Below, piece after piece: positions 29,134 to 46,069 of a stretch of 64,000 nucleotides of DNA. The stretch comes from Comamonadaceae bacterium (lineage in GTDB: Bacteria; Pseudomonadota; Gammaproteobacteria; Burkholderiales; Burkholderiaceae_C). A model generated the notes under the pieces. It had not been told where the DNA came from, made no database searches, and was given only the letters and a program-made list of their open reading frames with translations. Both the position numbers and the translations under genes were made by a program. Position 1 is the stretch's first letter. Every line of letters begins with the position of its first letter. The DNA lies in NCBI GenBank assembly GCA_947455465.1, contig CANGNS010000008.1, positions 1 through 64,000 on the forward strand, given 5' to 3'.

Positions 29134-29913
29134 TTATCCCTGGGGGGTGGCAGCGCTTTTATGGCGCAAGGCCCAGCGCCACAGGGCGGTGGTATCGAGG
29201 GGCAAGACGAGCATCAGGTGCTCTACGATGGCCAGCGCCAGCATGGTGCCTACCAGCACCGCGCCAACCACTTGGGCTTGGCTGTTGAGCGGGCTGGATG
29301 CATAGCCCACCAGCCACCACAGGCACAGGCCCGCCAGCACCAGCGCAAAAGGGTAAAAAGCATTGAGACGGCGCCGCCGGAAGAAGCTTTGCAAATAGGC
29401 CAGATGGCCGGGCAAAAACTCTTCACTTAGATTGCGTACCCCAAAAAACAGGTTGAGCTTGGCACTGGTGCGCATGGCCCAAAGCACCAAATAGGTACCC
29501 GTGCCCACCTGGTTGGGTGCGTCCCAGGTAATGGCCACAATGGCGCTGCCCACCAGCAAAATGGCCAGCTCATGCCAGAGCACGGCGCGCAAGGACTGCA
29601 CAAAGCGGGGCCAGCCAACCGTGCCTACCGCCAGCGCAGTGGTGCGTGGGCCGGTGATCCAGCCGGTCAGAAAGCTCAGCTCATTCCATCCCCAGGCCAG
29701 CAGGGCGCAGGTAAAGGCGCAGTAGGCGCCGGCTACGCCGGTTTGTTGTGCGGTATGGGCCAAGCCCACCAAGGCGGCCAGACCAAGCAGAGACGACAAG
29801 GCCAGGCTCAGCGCCACCGCCGAGCGCGACATACGATTGAGCAGGATGACGATGCCGGTGCTAAACCACCAGATAAATACGGCAAACCCTAGCGCGACAG
29901 TGGCATCGTTCAT
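29134..29913 (-). CDS. puhE: Photosynthetic complex assembly protein PuhE (DUF3623)
   Basis: Multi-TM; WWFSTGIVILLNRMSR..., KLNLFFGVRNLSEEFLPGHLAYLQSFFRRRRLNAFYPF; next to acsF and puhC. Confidence 0.88.
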   Translation of the reverse strand: MNDATVALGFAVFIWWFSTGIVILLNRMSRSAVALSLALSSLLGLAALVGLAHTAQQTGVAGAYCAFTCALLAWGWNELSFLTGWITGPRTTALAVGTVGWPRFVQSLRAVLWHELAILLVGSAIVAITWDAPNQVGTGTYLVLWAMRTSAKLNLFFGVRNLSEEFLPGHLAYLQSFFRRRRLNAFYPFALVLAGLCLWWLVGYASSPLNSQAQVVGAVLVGTMLALAIVEHLMLVLPLDTTALWRWALRHKSAATPQG

Positions 29914-29941
29914 CCGTGGCCTTTGCGTGCGGGCCCAGACC

Positions 29942-31018
29942 TTACCAGGCCGGCACCATGCGGATCTGCTCGGGCAGTCGATGGTGCTTGACCGGCAGGA
30001 AATACAAGCGCACAAAGGTGCCCAAGCCAGAAACCGCCCACCGCGCGCGCTGCAATGCGCCGATCAGGCCGCCGCGTGCCTGGGCCTTATCCATCTGCGT
30101 TTGCACATGAAAGAGGTGTGCCAGGCCTTCGCGAAATGCCGGGTTGTCGATGTCCAGGCTGACCGGGAAGACTTGGCGCGTGATTTCGTTGGTAATGCGA
30201 AACACTTCATAGTCGTAGCTGGCGGACTCCAGCCCCATTTCCTGGTGCAGCATGGGGCGCGTGTGGTCGCGCACATACATGGTGGCATACACCGCCAGCA
30301 AAAAGAAGCGGATCCAGTAAATATTGCCGCCGCGCAGCAAATGGGGATTGGCCCGCATGATGAGCGCAAAGGACTCGCCGTGGCGAAACTCGTCATTGCA
30401 CCAGCGCTCGAACCAGCGAAAAATAGGGTGAAAGCGCTTGTCGGGGTTTCTTTCAAGCTGCCGGTATATCGTGATGTACCGGGCATACCCAATTTTTTCT
30501 GAGAGATACGTAGCGTAGAAAATGTACTTGGGCTTGAAGTAGGTATACGCCTTGGTGCGCTTGAGATCGCCCAGATCAATACCCAGGCCAAAATCTTTGA
30601 GCGACTGGTTGATAAAGCTGGCGTGGCGCGATTCGTCACGCGCCATAAAGCGCATCAGCTGTTTGATGTCGGGGTTCTCAATGTTTTTGAAAATCTCGTT
30701 GTACAAAATACAGCCCGAAAACTCGGACGTGAGCGATGAGATCAAAAAGTCCAGAAACTCCTGGCGCATTTCGGGGCTGACCTGCGAAAACCGCTCTGCC
30801 ACTTCTTTGGAAAACTCGGGCGTGCGCTGGAAGTGGTCATGGTTGTTGTCCCCTTCGTATTCGGCCATCATGGCATCCCACTCGCTGCGCACCGCCGAGA
30901 CATCAATCCGGTCCATGGCTGCAAAGTCCGTGGTGTAAAAGCGCGGGCTCAGCAAGGTGCTCTCTACCGCTTTTTGCGACGCTTTTTCTGCGGAGTCGAT
31001 GGTGGGGTTCGCTTGCAT
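29942..31018 (-). CDS. acsF: Aerobic Mg-protoporphyrin IX monomethyl ester (oxidative) cyclase
   Basis: Diiron motifs [10 protein letters not shown] and [53 protein letters not shown]. Confidence 0.96.
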   Translation of the reverse strand: MQANPTIDSAEKASQKAVESTLLSPRFYTTDFAAMDRIDVSAVRSEWDAMMAEYEGDNNHDHFQRTPEFSKEVAERFSQVSPEMRQEFLDFLISSLTSEFSGCILYNEIFKNIENPDIKQLMRFMARDESRHASFINQSLKDFGLGIDLGDLKRTKAYTYFKPKYIFYATYLSEKIGYARYITIYRQLERNPDKRFHPIFRWFERWCNDEFRHGESFALIMRANPHLLRGGNIYWIRFFLLAVYATMYVRDHTRPMLHQEMGLESASYDYEVFRITNEITRQVFPVSLDIDNPAFREGLAHLFHVQTQMDKAQARGGLIGALQRARWAVSGLGTFVRLYFLPVKHHRLPEQIRMVPAW

Positions 31019-31047
31019 GGGGTGCTCCGGATAGGGAAAAATGAGTT

Positions 31048-31518
31048 TTACTGCGGCTGCATTGCCAAAAAGCGGGCAAATTCAGCAGTGTTGGTGGGGC
31101 CGAAAGATTCCAGGTCGACGCGTTGGCCGGTGCTGGGGTCGGCCAGGGTGATGCTGCCATCGATATGGGCCCGCAGCTCAAATGGCGGAACGGCGCCGAT
31201 GCCGCGCGCATGGCGCTCGCGGGTGAGGGCCCGCAGCGCGCCGCGCACAAAACCTTGTTCACCGTAAAGGGTGGTGAGCGTCTCGCCGGTCTTGCCATCG
31301 GCTACCAGCACGCCGCCATCGGGCAGGTCCTGGAACTGCAAGGAGCGCTGCAAGGTCACTGCTGCCGCACGTTGGTCCGGGCCGTTACCGGTGATGCGTA
31401 CCAGGCCGACCGACACCAAAGAGAACGCAAGAATGCCGCCCGCGCAGTACAGCACCCATTTGGGAAAGCTGTCCGAAGCTGCGCTGGCAGTCTTGTCGGC
31501 CACGGCATAGGTGCTCAT
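31048..31518 (-). CDS. puhC: Photosynthetic complex assembly protein PuhC
   Basis: Single N-terminal [44 protein letters not shown]; start Met at 31518. Confidence 0.87.
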   Translation of the reverse strand: MSTYAVADKTASAASDSFPKWVLYCAGGILAFSLVSVGLVRITGNGPDQRAAAVTLQRSLQFQDLPDGGVLVADGKTGETLTTLYGEQGFVRGALRALTRERHARGIGAVPPFELRAHIDGSITLADPSTGQRVDLESFGPTNTAEFARFLAMQPQ

Positions 31519-32192
31519 GCGGGGCTCACTTGCAATGGAGGGACTTTGCTGCGGCCGACAGACGCTTGGCTGGAAGGCGTGCCCTCCAGACCTGTGGCCT
31601 GGGACCATGCACTACGCAGCTGGTCGGCAACGGTGTGCACATCGGCAATGGCGCGCAAGGTCGGTTCGGGTTTTTGGATGCGCCAGGGCCGCACACTGGG
31701 CCAAAGATGCACCCAGGCAATGCGGTCTTCGCCTTGCAAGGCCAAGGTGATGTCGCCAAAGCCTTCGTCCAGCGCCCGGATATCGGCCGCTGCAATGCGG
31801 CGCAGCGGCAAATTGAAGGCCACGGTCAGCACAATGCCCAGGCGCAGCACCATGCGCTTGTTGGTTAGCGTGTACACCGTGGTGCGGGCGGTCATCCAGG
31901 CCAGGGTCCAGACCGATGCTAGCGCGACCACGGCCAAGGGGCCGATCCACTTCACAGACTGCAGCACGGCCAACACGCCTGCGCCCGAGACCAATGCCTG
32001 CCAGGCACAGGCCAGCACCAACAGCCCGAAGTACAGCACCAGTTTGCGCAAGTGGAAGGCCGATACGGCCAGGGCCGCTGCGTCCGGCGAGCCCTGCCAC
32101 AGGATGTACTCATTGGCCGGCAGACGCTCGGGCAGGCCGTACTGCGGCTCGAATTCATACTCGTGACCGAGGTTCTCTACTGACATGGTCAT
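31515..32192 (-). CDS. puhB: Photosynthetic complex assembly protein PuhB
   Basis: EYILWQGSPDAAALAVSAFHLRKLVLYFG...TTVYTLTNKRMVLRLGIVLTVAFNLPLRRI: PuhB with PH-like region. Confidence 0.9.
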   Translation of the reverse strand: MTMSVENLGHEYEFEPQYGLPERLPANEYILWQGSPDAAALAVSAFHLRKLVLYFGLLVLACAWQALVSGAGVLAVLQSVKWIGPLAVVALASVWTLAWMTARTTVYTLTNKRMVLRLGIVLTVAFNLPLRRIAAADIRALDEGFGDITLALQGEDRIAWVHLWPSVRPWRIQKPEPTLRAIADVHTVADQLRSAWSQATGLEGTPSSQASVGRSKVPPLQVSPA

Positions 32193-32224
32193 TCCTTCGC
32201 TGTCGTGGCCGATACGTGGCTGGT

Positions 32225-32986
32225 TTAGATCAGAGGCTCACTGCGTGCCGCATCGGCATACAAGGTGCCACCGCCGTAGTAGGCGCTGATCTTTTCCTCC
32301 TCGAGCTTGGTGATTTGGTTCGGGTTGGCAAGCGTGGGAACGGCGGCGAAATGGCGGGCATAAATAGCATGCACTTCCACCTGATTGCGCCGCACCAAAG
32401 CAAATGGTGTTGGCAGCAACACGGAACGCCCGCCGGCGATTTCGACTTCCAGGTAGCGGAACATCATTTCTGCTGAGTCGACCCAGATGTCTTTGACCGT
32501 TCCGCCTTGCTTGCCGTCGCCACCCATGACGGGCAGGCCGCGCGGATCCACGTCCTGCGGGGCCACGCTGAAAGCCGTGGCAACGCGCAGCGGCTGAATG
32601 AGCGGGGCGCCGTCGGTGCTGCGCTCGGGAACGTCGGCGCGGTTGGACCAGGCGCCTGCGCCCACACCCGAGGTCATGGCGTCGCCGGTGGGCTCTATGG
32701 GGGAACCCGAGGCCGAGCCGGTAGCTGCGCCGTGGATGGGTGGCTCTTTGCGGCTGAGGTCGGGGACGGTCACGCTATGGCCGCCCTCGAGCAAAAAGGT
32801 CTTGGGCTCGGGAATCGGGAAGCCCTTGATCACAGCCCGTCCGTTGCTGCCCGACTCCATCGGGTAGCCCTCGCGGTGGTTTTCTTGGACGAGGTAATAA
32901 ATCAGGCCAGCGAAAAATAGCCAAAACACATAAAGCAGTATTTGGGCTAGATCCACATAGCCGGTGATGTTTCCAATGGTTTGCAT
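32225..32986 (-). CDS. puhA: Photosynthetic reaction centre H subunit
   Basis: MQTIGNITGYVDLAQILLYVFWLFFAGLIYYLVQENHREGYPMES; start Met at 32986. Confidence 0.96.
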   Translation of the reverse strand: MQTIGNITGYVDLAQILLYVFWLFFAGLIYYLVQENHREGYPMESGSNGRAVIKGFPIPEPKTFLLEGGHSVTVPDLSRKEPPIHGAATGSASGSPIEPTGDAMTSGVGAGAWSNRADVPERSTDGAPLIQPLRVATAFSVAPQDVDPRGLPVMGGDGKQGGTVKDIWVDSAEMMFRYLEVEIAGGRSVLLPTPFALVRRNQVEVHAIYARHFAAVPTLANPNQITKLEEEKISAYYGGGTLYADAARSEPLI

Positions 32987-33008
32987 GGCGACTTCTCCTT
33001 CTTGAAGA

Positions 33009-34445
33009 CTAGGTGCGTAGCTCGGCCAGGCCGAGGGTTGACGGGACAGTGGGTGAAAAAACAGCGTGCCGCTTGACCAGGGGGCCAATCGCGATCAGGG
33101 TGATAAACAAAAACAACATTTCCACGTGGTAGACCATGCTGTAGGCGACAGAGGGGTCGGTCAGGGCCGGGCCCCACAATCCTTGGGTGGTCAAGCCGCT
33201 GACGATGTCGCGCAAGGATCCACCAAAGAACATCGCAATACCAGCGGCAGCCGATTGCACAGCGCCCCATGCGCCCAGGGCCAATCCGACAAACTGCCCC
33301 TCCATGCGCATCGCGGTAAACAAGGTGCCAACAGCGAACAGGCCGCCGCCAAAACCGATGCCCAGCGCGCCCGCGCGGAACAACCAGCCAGCATCGAGCG
33401 GAGCGGAGAAAATCACCGCGGAGAAAGCCGGCAGCCCGGCCAGCGCCCCGTAGGCAGCCAGACGCATCGGGTCAATGCCCTTGGCCAGTTGCCGTCCGGA
33501 AAAATAAAAACCCAGGAGGCCGCCCGCTGCCAGCATGGCCGTCAGTGCACTGGTGGCGCCGACGCTGAGCTTCAAAATCTCGCCGCCATAGGGCTCTAAG
33601 ACAATGTCCTGCATATTGAAAGCGGTGGTGCCCAGCGCGGTCGCCCATAAAAACCGGCGAGCCTGGGGCAGGGCGATGAATTGCGCCCAAACGTCCCTAA
33701 ATTGGGGCTGCACGGACAACTTCAGCGCAGCGGCCCGCTGGGGATTGCGCGGCTCTTGCTTCCAAAGCGCGATCGCGTTAAGTACCAGCACCACCAGCGC
33801 ACTGCCTTGCACCACTTGTACCAAATGTTCGGGCGTGAAATTGGCAAGCAACAGGCTAAAGATCAAGCTGCCGCTGACGGCCCCTACCAGCAGCATGGTG
33901 TAGAGAAGCGCAACCACACGCGGCCGTGTCTCTTCGCTGGCCTGGTCGGTGGCCAGGGCCAAACCGGCGGTTTGCGAGGTTTGCAGACCGGCGCCGACCA
34001 GCAAAAATGCCATGCCGGCCGCTGCTTGTCCTACAAAGTCGGGCACCGGAACTTGTCCGCGCCCAGACAGTACCAACAGTGCAAATGGCATGACGGCCAA
34101 GCCGAGAAACTGAATCAAGGTGCCGCCCCACATATACGGAACGCGCCGCCAGCCAAAGGCCGATACATGTACATCGGACTGAAAACCCGTGATGGCGCGA
34201 AACGGCGCAACCAACAGGGGCAGGGCCAACATCAAGGACACCAACCACGCCGGCACGCCCAGCTCTACGATCATGACGCGGTTGAGCGTGCCGATCATCA
34301 GGGCGGTCGTCATGCCCATGGTGAATTTGAAGAGCGTCAGGCGCAGCAGGCGCGGCCAGGGCAGGCCAGCGCTGGACACGTCGGCAAAGGGCAGCCAGCT
34401 GGCCGGCATTTGCTTGGCGAACCGGGTGAAAGTTTTGACTCTCAT
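33009..34445 (-). CDS. lhaA: LhaA/PucC-family LH1 assembly MFS protein
   Basis: BCH/PucC family: LTLFKFTMGMTTALMIGTLNRVMIVELGVPAWLVSLMLALPLLVAPFRAITGFQSDVH. Confidence 0.9.
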   Translation of the reverse strand: MRVKTFTRFAKQMPASWLPFADVSSAGLPWPRLLRLTLFKFTMGMTTALMIGTLNRVMIVELGVPAWLVSLMLALPLLVAPFRAITGFQSDVHVSAFGWRRVPYMWGGTLIQFLGLAVMPFALLVLSGRGQVPVPDFVGQAAAGMAFLLVGAGLQTSQTAGLALATDQASEETRPRVVALLYTMLLVGAVSGSLIFSLLLANFTPEHLVQVVQGSALVVLVLNAIALWKQEPRNPQRAAALKLSVQPQFRDVWAQFIALPQARRFLWATALGTTAFNMQDIVLEPYGGEILKLSVGATSALTAMLAAGGLLGFYFSGRQLAKGIDPMRLAAYGALAGLPAFSAVIFSAPLDAGWLFRAGALGIGFGGGLFAVGTLFTAMRMEGQFVGLALGAWGAVQSAAAGIAMFFGGSLRDIVSGLTTQGLWGPALTDPSVAYSMVYHVEMLFLFITLIAIGPLVKRHAVFSPTVPSTLGLAELRT

Positions 34446-35140
34446 GCGCGCAGCCACTCCATGGCCTGGGACTTGTAAAAGCCGCTCGACACCCGCTGCG
34501 TGCGCACGCAGCGCCAATCGTCCAGCGCGCCATGGGCCTTCATCAATCGTGCAATGCGCTCCTCCGCCATGGGCTCGAGCCAGGGAGCCCGATCGCCACG
34601 CGGAAAGAGGCGGCCTACCGAAATCATGGCCGCCAAAAATGGCGTGCGCGGTGCAAAGGTAAATACGATAGAGCCGCTGGTGCGATCAGCCAGCTGGGCC
34701 AGCGCCTGCACCGCGTCTTCGGTCTGGTAGTGGATGATGGAGTCCATGGCGACGACGTGGTCGAAATGCCCTAGTGCGGGTGCCAACATATCGCCACTGT
34801 GAAACTCGACCAAATGCGCAACATCTGCAGGGATGCGCGCCCGTGCCAAGTTGACCAGTGTGGGTGAGAGGTCGATCGCCACCACCTGCGCACCCCGGCG
34901 CGCTGCCTCTACGGCCAAGGCACCCGTGCCACAGCCTGCGTCCAGAATGCGTTTGCCCCGCAAATCCTCACCCAGCCAGGACAGCAAGGTGGCGCGCATG
35001 CGGTCCCGGCCGGCACGCACCGTCGCGCGGATGCGGCCTACCGGCGCGTCGGAGGTGAGCTTTTCCCACGCGGCCACCGCTGTGCGATCGAAATAGTTTT
35101 CGATCTGGCCGCGGCGTTCCTGGTAGCTTGCGTTATTCAT
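34442..35140 (-). CDS. bchM: Mg-protoporphyrin IX O-methyltransferase
   Basis: ENYFDRTAVAAWEKLTSDAPVGRIRATVRAGRDRMRATLLSWL; SAM motif ILDAGCGTGALAVEAARRG. Confidence 0.95.
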   Translation of the reverse strand: MNNASYQERRGQIENYFDRTAVAAWEKLTSDAPVGRIRATVRAGRDRMRATLLSWLGEDLRGKRILDAGCGTGALAVEAARRGAQVVAIDLSPTLVNLARARIPADVAHLVEFHSGDMLAPALGHFDHVVAMDSIIHYQTEDAVQALAQLADRTSGSIVFTFAPRTPFLAAMISVGRLFPRGDRAPWLEPMAEERIARLMKAHGALDDWRCVRTQRVSSGFYKSQAMEWLRA

Positions 35141-35152
35141 GGGGGGTGTGCC

Positions 35153-39820
<4,668 letters not shown>

Positions 39821-39849
<29 letters not shown>

Positions 39850-41428
39850 AGAGTGTCTCCACCGTGATGACCGATAGGCCGCGCTCGGATGCGTAGCGTT
39901 CGGTATTTCGCCGGGCTTTGCCGCGCACGAAGAACGGTATTTTTTTTAATTCTTTCTCGGCCGGAAGGTCCCAGGTGCACGCCCCGCCTTGGCTGTTTTG
40001 ATCTCCGGCGACGGTGAGCGTGACGGCATCGTGCGCCGCTTCGGGCAAGGGCTCTGAGGTCACCACGACCGCCTGCGGTGCGGTCTGCAGGCGTGCGGCA
40101 CCACCCAGGTGCGAGGGCGCGGCGTCTTCATGGAATTCGGCGTCACCTCGGAACATGCCGATCAGGTGCTCTTCCAGCCCCATCATGAGCGGATGCACCC
40201 AGGTGTCAAACAAAACATTGGCGCCCTCAAAGCCCATTTGCGGCGAATAGCGGGCCGGGAAGTCCTGCACATGCACCGGCGCGGAAATCACTGCGCAGGG
40301 CACGCCCAGGCGCTTGGCGATGTGGCGCTCCATTTGGGTCCCCAGCACCAGTTCGGGCTGCAGTTCGGCGATGCGCGCCTCGATTTCCAGGTAGTCGTCG
40401 CTGATCAAGGCTTCTACGCCGTAGAGCTTGGCCGCCTCGCGCACTTCGCGCGCAAATTCGCGGCTGTAGCTGCCGATACCGACCACTGCAAAGCCCATTT
40501 CCTCGGCTGCCACTTTGGCCGCTGCGACGGCGTGCGTGGCATCGCCAAACACAAACACGCGCTTGCCAGTGAGGTAGGTGGAGTCGACCGAGCGGGCGTA
40601 CCACTGCGCGCGTGATACCGCTTGGGCCAAAGCTGCCTCAGGGTCTAGGCCTGCCAGCGCTGCCACTTCGCGGACAAAGGCGCGCGTGGCGCCGACGCCG
40701 ATCGGGATGGTTTTGGTAAAGGCCTGCCCGTAGGTGCGCTGCAGCCATTGGGCGCTCAGATTGGCGATCTCGGGGTAGAGCACCACGTTGAAATCGGCAT
40801 CGGCCAAGCGGGCCAGATCGGCGGGGCTGGCGCTCTGGGGCGCCACGACGTTGATGGCTACGCCCATGTCCGTGAGCAATTTGCGGATTTCGGCCACATC
40901 GTCGCGGTGGCGAAAGCCCAGCGCGGTGGGGCCCAAGATATTGCACAGCGGTTTGCGCGCTTGCCGCTGTGCCGGGCTGCACTGCGAGGGCGCCGACAGG
41001 TGGCGTACCAGCTGGTAAAAAGTCTCGGAGGCGCCCCAGTTTTCTTTGCGCTGGTAGGACGGCAGCTCCAGCGCCACCACTGGCACGGGCAGGTCCAGGG
41101 CTTTGCACAGGCCGCCCGGGTCGTCCTGAATCAGCTCGGCGGTGCAGGACGAACCCACCAGCATGGCTTGTGGCGCAAAGCGCTCGAAGGCCTGGCGGGC
41201 TGCATTTTTGAAGAGTTCGGCGGTATCGCCGCCCAGATCGCGCGCTTGGAAAGTGGTGTAGGTCACCGGCGGGCGCTTTTGCAGGCGCTCAATCATCGTA
41301 AAGAGCAGGTCTGCATAGGTGTCGCCCTGGGGCGCATGCAGCACGTAATGCACGCCTTCCATGGCCGTGGCAATACGCATGGCGCCTACATGGGGCGGTC
41401 CTTCGTAAGTCCACAAGGTCAGTTGCAT
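39821..41428 (-). CDS. bchB: Light-independent protochlorophyllide reductase subunit B
   Basis: [49 protein letters not shown]; start Met at 41428. Confidence 0.96.
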
Positions 41429-41441
41429 GCTGCTGCTTTCT

Positions 41442-43294
<1,853 letters not shown>

Positions 43295-43347
43295 GGGAGC
43301 CAATTTATCCCCCATTGCCAGAAATGTCAACAATTTGTTACGTCAGA

Positions 43348-43381
43348 TAAATTAGACACTCAAATTAACCTGAGTAATTTA
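43348..43381. promoter_or_regulatory. Interrupted dyad in the bchF/ppaA divergent promoter region
   Basis: TAAATTA-gaca-CTCA-aattaacc-TGAG-TAATTTA. Confidence 0.45.
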
Positions 43382-43400
43382 GTCGGATTTCAAATTTACT

Positions 43401-43414
43401 TTGACCTGGATCAA
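43401..43414. promoter_or_regulatory. FNR-type box
   Basis: TTGAC-ctgg-ATCAA versus consensus TTGAT-N4-ATCAA (one mismatch). Confidence 0.6.
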
Positions 43415-43571
43415 ATTGCAGCGTAAAACTAATTAGACAGTAATGCGAGTCAAGAAATTTCGTCAGCCGCCGCGGCGCAGTGCAGCGGCTGACAAACGGG
43501 TTTTTCTTGCCGGGCGCGGGCAGATCCCAATAACGAGACAAGACAAATCCTTTGAGAGTTAGGAGACAAGC

Positions 43572-44471
43572 ATGGGTTCATCCAATCGGAGCACCTTTGT
43601 AAATAACGTTGGTTTTGGCGACGGACGGCAGGCCGACGATTGGCGGGGCGCGGACGCGAGTACGCCGGCACAGACTTTGGCCGAATCGGACCATACGGTG
43701 GCGGTGCTGGCGCAGGCCATTGAGCACGAAATCATCCCCCGGCTGATGCTGGCGCACCGCATGCCCATCGAGTGCGATGTGCCCCCGGCGGTCGCCACCG
43801 TAGAGGTGTCGGCGCAGGAGGTGGCCAGTTTTGGGCAACTGATCTTGGCGCACCAGGAAAAGCAGGCGGTGGAATTTATTACCCGCATGCGGGCCGCTGG
43901 CGCCCCGGTCGAGGTCATTTACCTGGACTTGCTGGCCCCGGCGGCGCGCTATTTGGGCGAGCTTTGGGAAAACGATTTATGTGACTTCACCGACGTCACC
44001 ATCGGCCTGGGCGGCCTGCAAAAAATGCTGCGCGATCTGAACGCCGAAGTGGAGCAGTCCAGGCATCCAACGCCCAACGGCCTGCGAATTTTGTTGGTGC
44101 CCACGCCGGGCGAGCAGCACACTTTTGGGCTGGCCATGGTGGCCGAACTTTTCAGAAAACAAGGCTGGGAGGTGGTCGGCGGGCCCTATGATTTGGGCGA
44201 TTCGCCCCAGGCCATGGTGGCGCAGCGGGCCTTTGATGTGGTTGGTTTTTCGCTTGCGACCTCGATCAATTTGCCCAATCTCACCGACGCGATTGCGGCA
44301 GTTCGCCAAGCTTCTAAGAATAAAGCGGTGTGCATAATGGTGGGCGGTCCGCTTTTTGCGTTGCATCCGGAGTATGTTTCTGTCCTTGGCGCCGATTTGG
44401 TGACCAGCGATGCCCACCAGGCACCCTCCCTGGTTCGCCTGCATTTGGCCTCTGGCACGCCGCTTCAATAA
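43572..44471 (+). CDS. Cobalamin-binding regulator of the PpaA/AerR family
   Basis: B12-binding fold (ILLVPTPGEQHTFGLAMVAELFRKQGWEVVGG, GFSLATSINLPNLTDAI); upstream of ppsR. Confidence 0.85.
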   Translation: MGSSNRSTFVNNVGFGDGRQADDWRGADASTPAQTLAESDHTVAVLAQAIEHEIIPRLMLAHRMPIECDVPPAVATVEVSAQEVASFGQLILAHQEKQAVEFITRMRAAGAPVEVIYLDLLAPAARYLGELWENDLCDFTDVTIGLGGLQKMLRDLNAEVEQSRHPTPNGLRILLVPTPGEQHTFGLAMVAELFRKQGWEVVGGPYDLGDSPQAMVAQRAFDVVGFSLATSINLPNLTDAIAAVRQASKNKAVCIMVGGPLFALHPEYVSVLGADLVTSDAHQAPSLVRLHLASGTPLQ

Positions 44472-44503
44472 GCTGACAGCCTCCTTCAATTAATGGAATT
44501 TTT

Positions 44504-45970
44504 ATGACCCAGCCTCTCGAAACTGCACCGACTCAGCAAGCGGGGCGTTTTGACCAAGCGCAGCGTTTTTTCGACCGTTTGGATGCCGATACGGTCTCGC
44601 GTTTGGTTACGGCAGCAGCGGACGTGGTCTTGGTAATGGATGCACAGGGTGTGATCCAGGATGCCGCTTTTGGTAATGAAGAGCTGCTGAGCCACGGCTA
44701 CAGCCATTGGCTGGGCAAGACCTGGAGCCAAACAGTCACCGAGGAGAGCCGGCCCAAGGTCGCTGCCATGCTGCGCGACCTGGGAACGGGCAAAGGCCCG
44801 AAGTGGCGCCACCTCAATCAGCAAGCGGGCGATGGCACCGAGTTGCCGCTGTCCTACTCGGTCATTCCGGTGCCGGCGGCCGGTGCCAACCAGGCGGCCC
44901 ACGCCATTGCCTTTGGGCGCGACCTGCGGCCCCAGGCGGCCCTACAGCAAAAACTGGTGACGGCGCAGCGATCGATGGAGCGTGATTACTGGCAGCTCAA
45001 ACACGTGGAGACGCGCTACCGGCTCTTGTTCCAAGTGTCCTCCGAGGCCTTGCTGATCCTGGACGCCACGACCGAGAAACTCGAGGACAGCAACCCGGCG
45101 GCCCAGGCGCTGTTTGGCGAGACCTTGGCTAAGTCAGGCTGGAGCCCGGCCCACAGCCTGGACAAGCGCAGCAACACGGCCCTGAGCGAGGTGTTTTCAG
45201 GGCTGCGCTCCAGCGGCCAGTCGGTGCCTATCGATGTGCGCCTGGTGCCTAGCAATACCGAGGTGCGTGTGTCGGTGTCTTTGTTCCGCCAGGAGCAGTC
45301 TTCCCATTTTCTGCTGCGTTTGGCCCCCAAGCACCAGCTGGCAGACGCCACCGGGGTGGCCGCGACCAAGCAGGTGCTGACTGACGTCATGGAGAGCGCG
45401 CCTGACGCATTTGTCGTGACCGACCTCAGCGGCAATGTGCTCACCGCCAACCGTGCGTTCTTGCAGCTGGCCCAGGTCAGCAACGAGGCTTTGGTGCGCG
45501 GCGAATCCCTGGAGCGCTGGCTGGGCCGCGCCGGGGTCGATTTGAGCGTACTCATTTCCAATTTGCGCCAGCGCGACGTGGTGCGCCTGTTTGCCACGCG
45601 CATGCGCGGCGACTACGGCTCCACCACCGATGTAGAGATTTCTGCCGTGGCCGTGACCACCGGCGAGCAGCGCTGCCTGGGCTTTACCATCCGCGACGTG
45701 GGCCTGCGCCTGAACAACGAAGCCAAGCCCAGCCGCGAGCTGCCACGCTCCACCGGCCAAATGACCGAGTTGGTGGGCCGTGTCCCGCTCAAAGATATTG
45801 TGCGCGAAACCACCGACCTGATCGAGCAGCTGTGCATCGAGGCGGCGTTGGAACTCACCGGTGACAACCGTGCTTCGGCCGCCGAAATGCTCGGCCTGTC
45901 GCGCCAAAGCCTGTACGTCAAACTGCGTCGTTTTGGCATGGGAGACGCGGGCGGCGAAGGCGAGGCCTGA
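44504..45970 (+). CDS. ppsR: Photosynthesis repressor PpsR/CrtJ
   Basis: PAS-type regions and Fis-like C-terminal HTH: IEAALELTGDNRASAAEMLGLSRQSLYVKLRRFG. Confidence 0.93.
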   Translation: MTQPLETAPTQQAGRFDQAQRFFDRLDADTVSRLVTAAADVVLVMDAQGVIQDAAFGNEELLSHGYSHWLGKTWSQTVTEESRPKVAAMLRDLGTGKGPKWRHLNQQAGDGTELPLSYSVIPVPAAGANQAAHAIAFGRDLRPQAALQQKLVTAQRSMERDYWQLKHVETRYRLLFQVSSEALLILDATTEKLEDSNPAAQALFGETLAKSGWSPAHSLDKRSNTALSEVFSGLRSSGQSVPIDVRLVPSNTEVRVSVSLFRQEQSSHFLLRLAPKHQLADATGVAATKQVLTDVMESAPDAFVVTDLSGNVLTANRAFLQLAQVSNEALVRGESLERWLGRAGVDLSVLISNLRQRDVVRLFATRMRGDYGSTTDVEISAVAVTTGEQRCLGFTIRDVGLRLNNEAKPSRELPRSTGQMTELVGRVPLKDIVRETTDLIEQLCIEAALELTGDNRASAAEMLGLSRQSLYVKLRRFGMGDAGGEGEA

Positions 45971-46020
45971 GGCCACTGTGGGGCCCGCGCACAGCGGGCA
46001 CTAGGGGAAACCATGGGAAG

Positions 46021-46038
46021 TGTAAATTTTCCTTGACA
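46021..46038. promoter_or_regulatory. PpsR/CrtJ-type site TGT-N12-ACA upstream of bchG
   Basis: TGTaaattttccttgACA, exact match. Confidence 0.65.
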
Positions 46039-46069
46039 CTTTAATGTGTCAACTGTAAAACCAGTGGGC

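Noticed and set aside
31123-32166. 347-aa plus-strand ORF over puhC/puhB
   Set aside because: Shadow of well-identified puhC and puhB genes; low-complexity translation.
43572-44471. Considered as a methionine-synthase B12 domain fragment
   Set aside because: Position directly upstream of ppsR and overall length fit the PpaA/AerR regulator family better.
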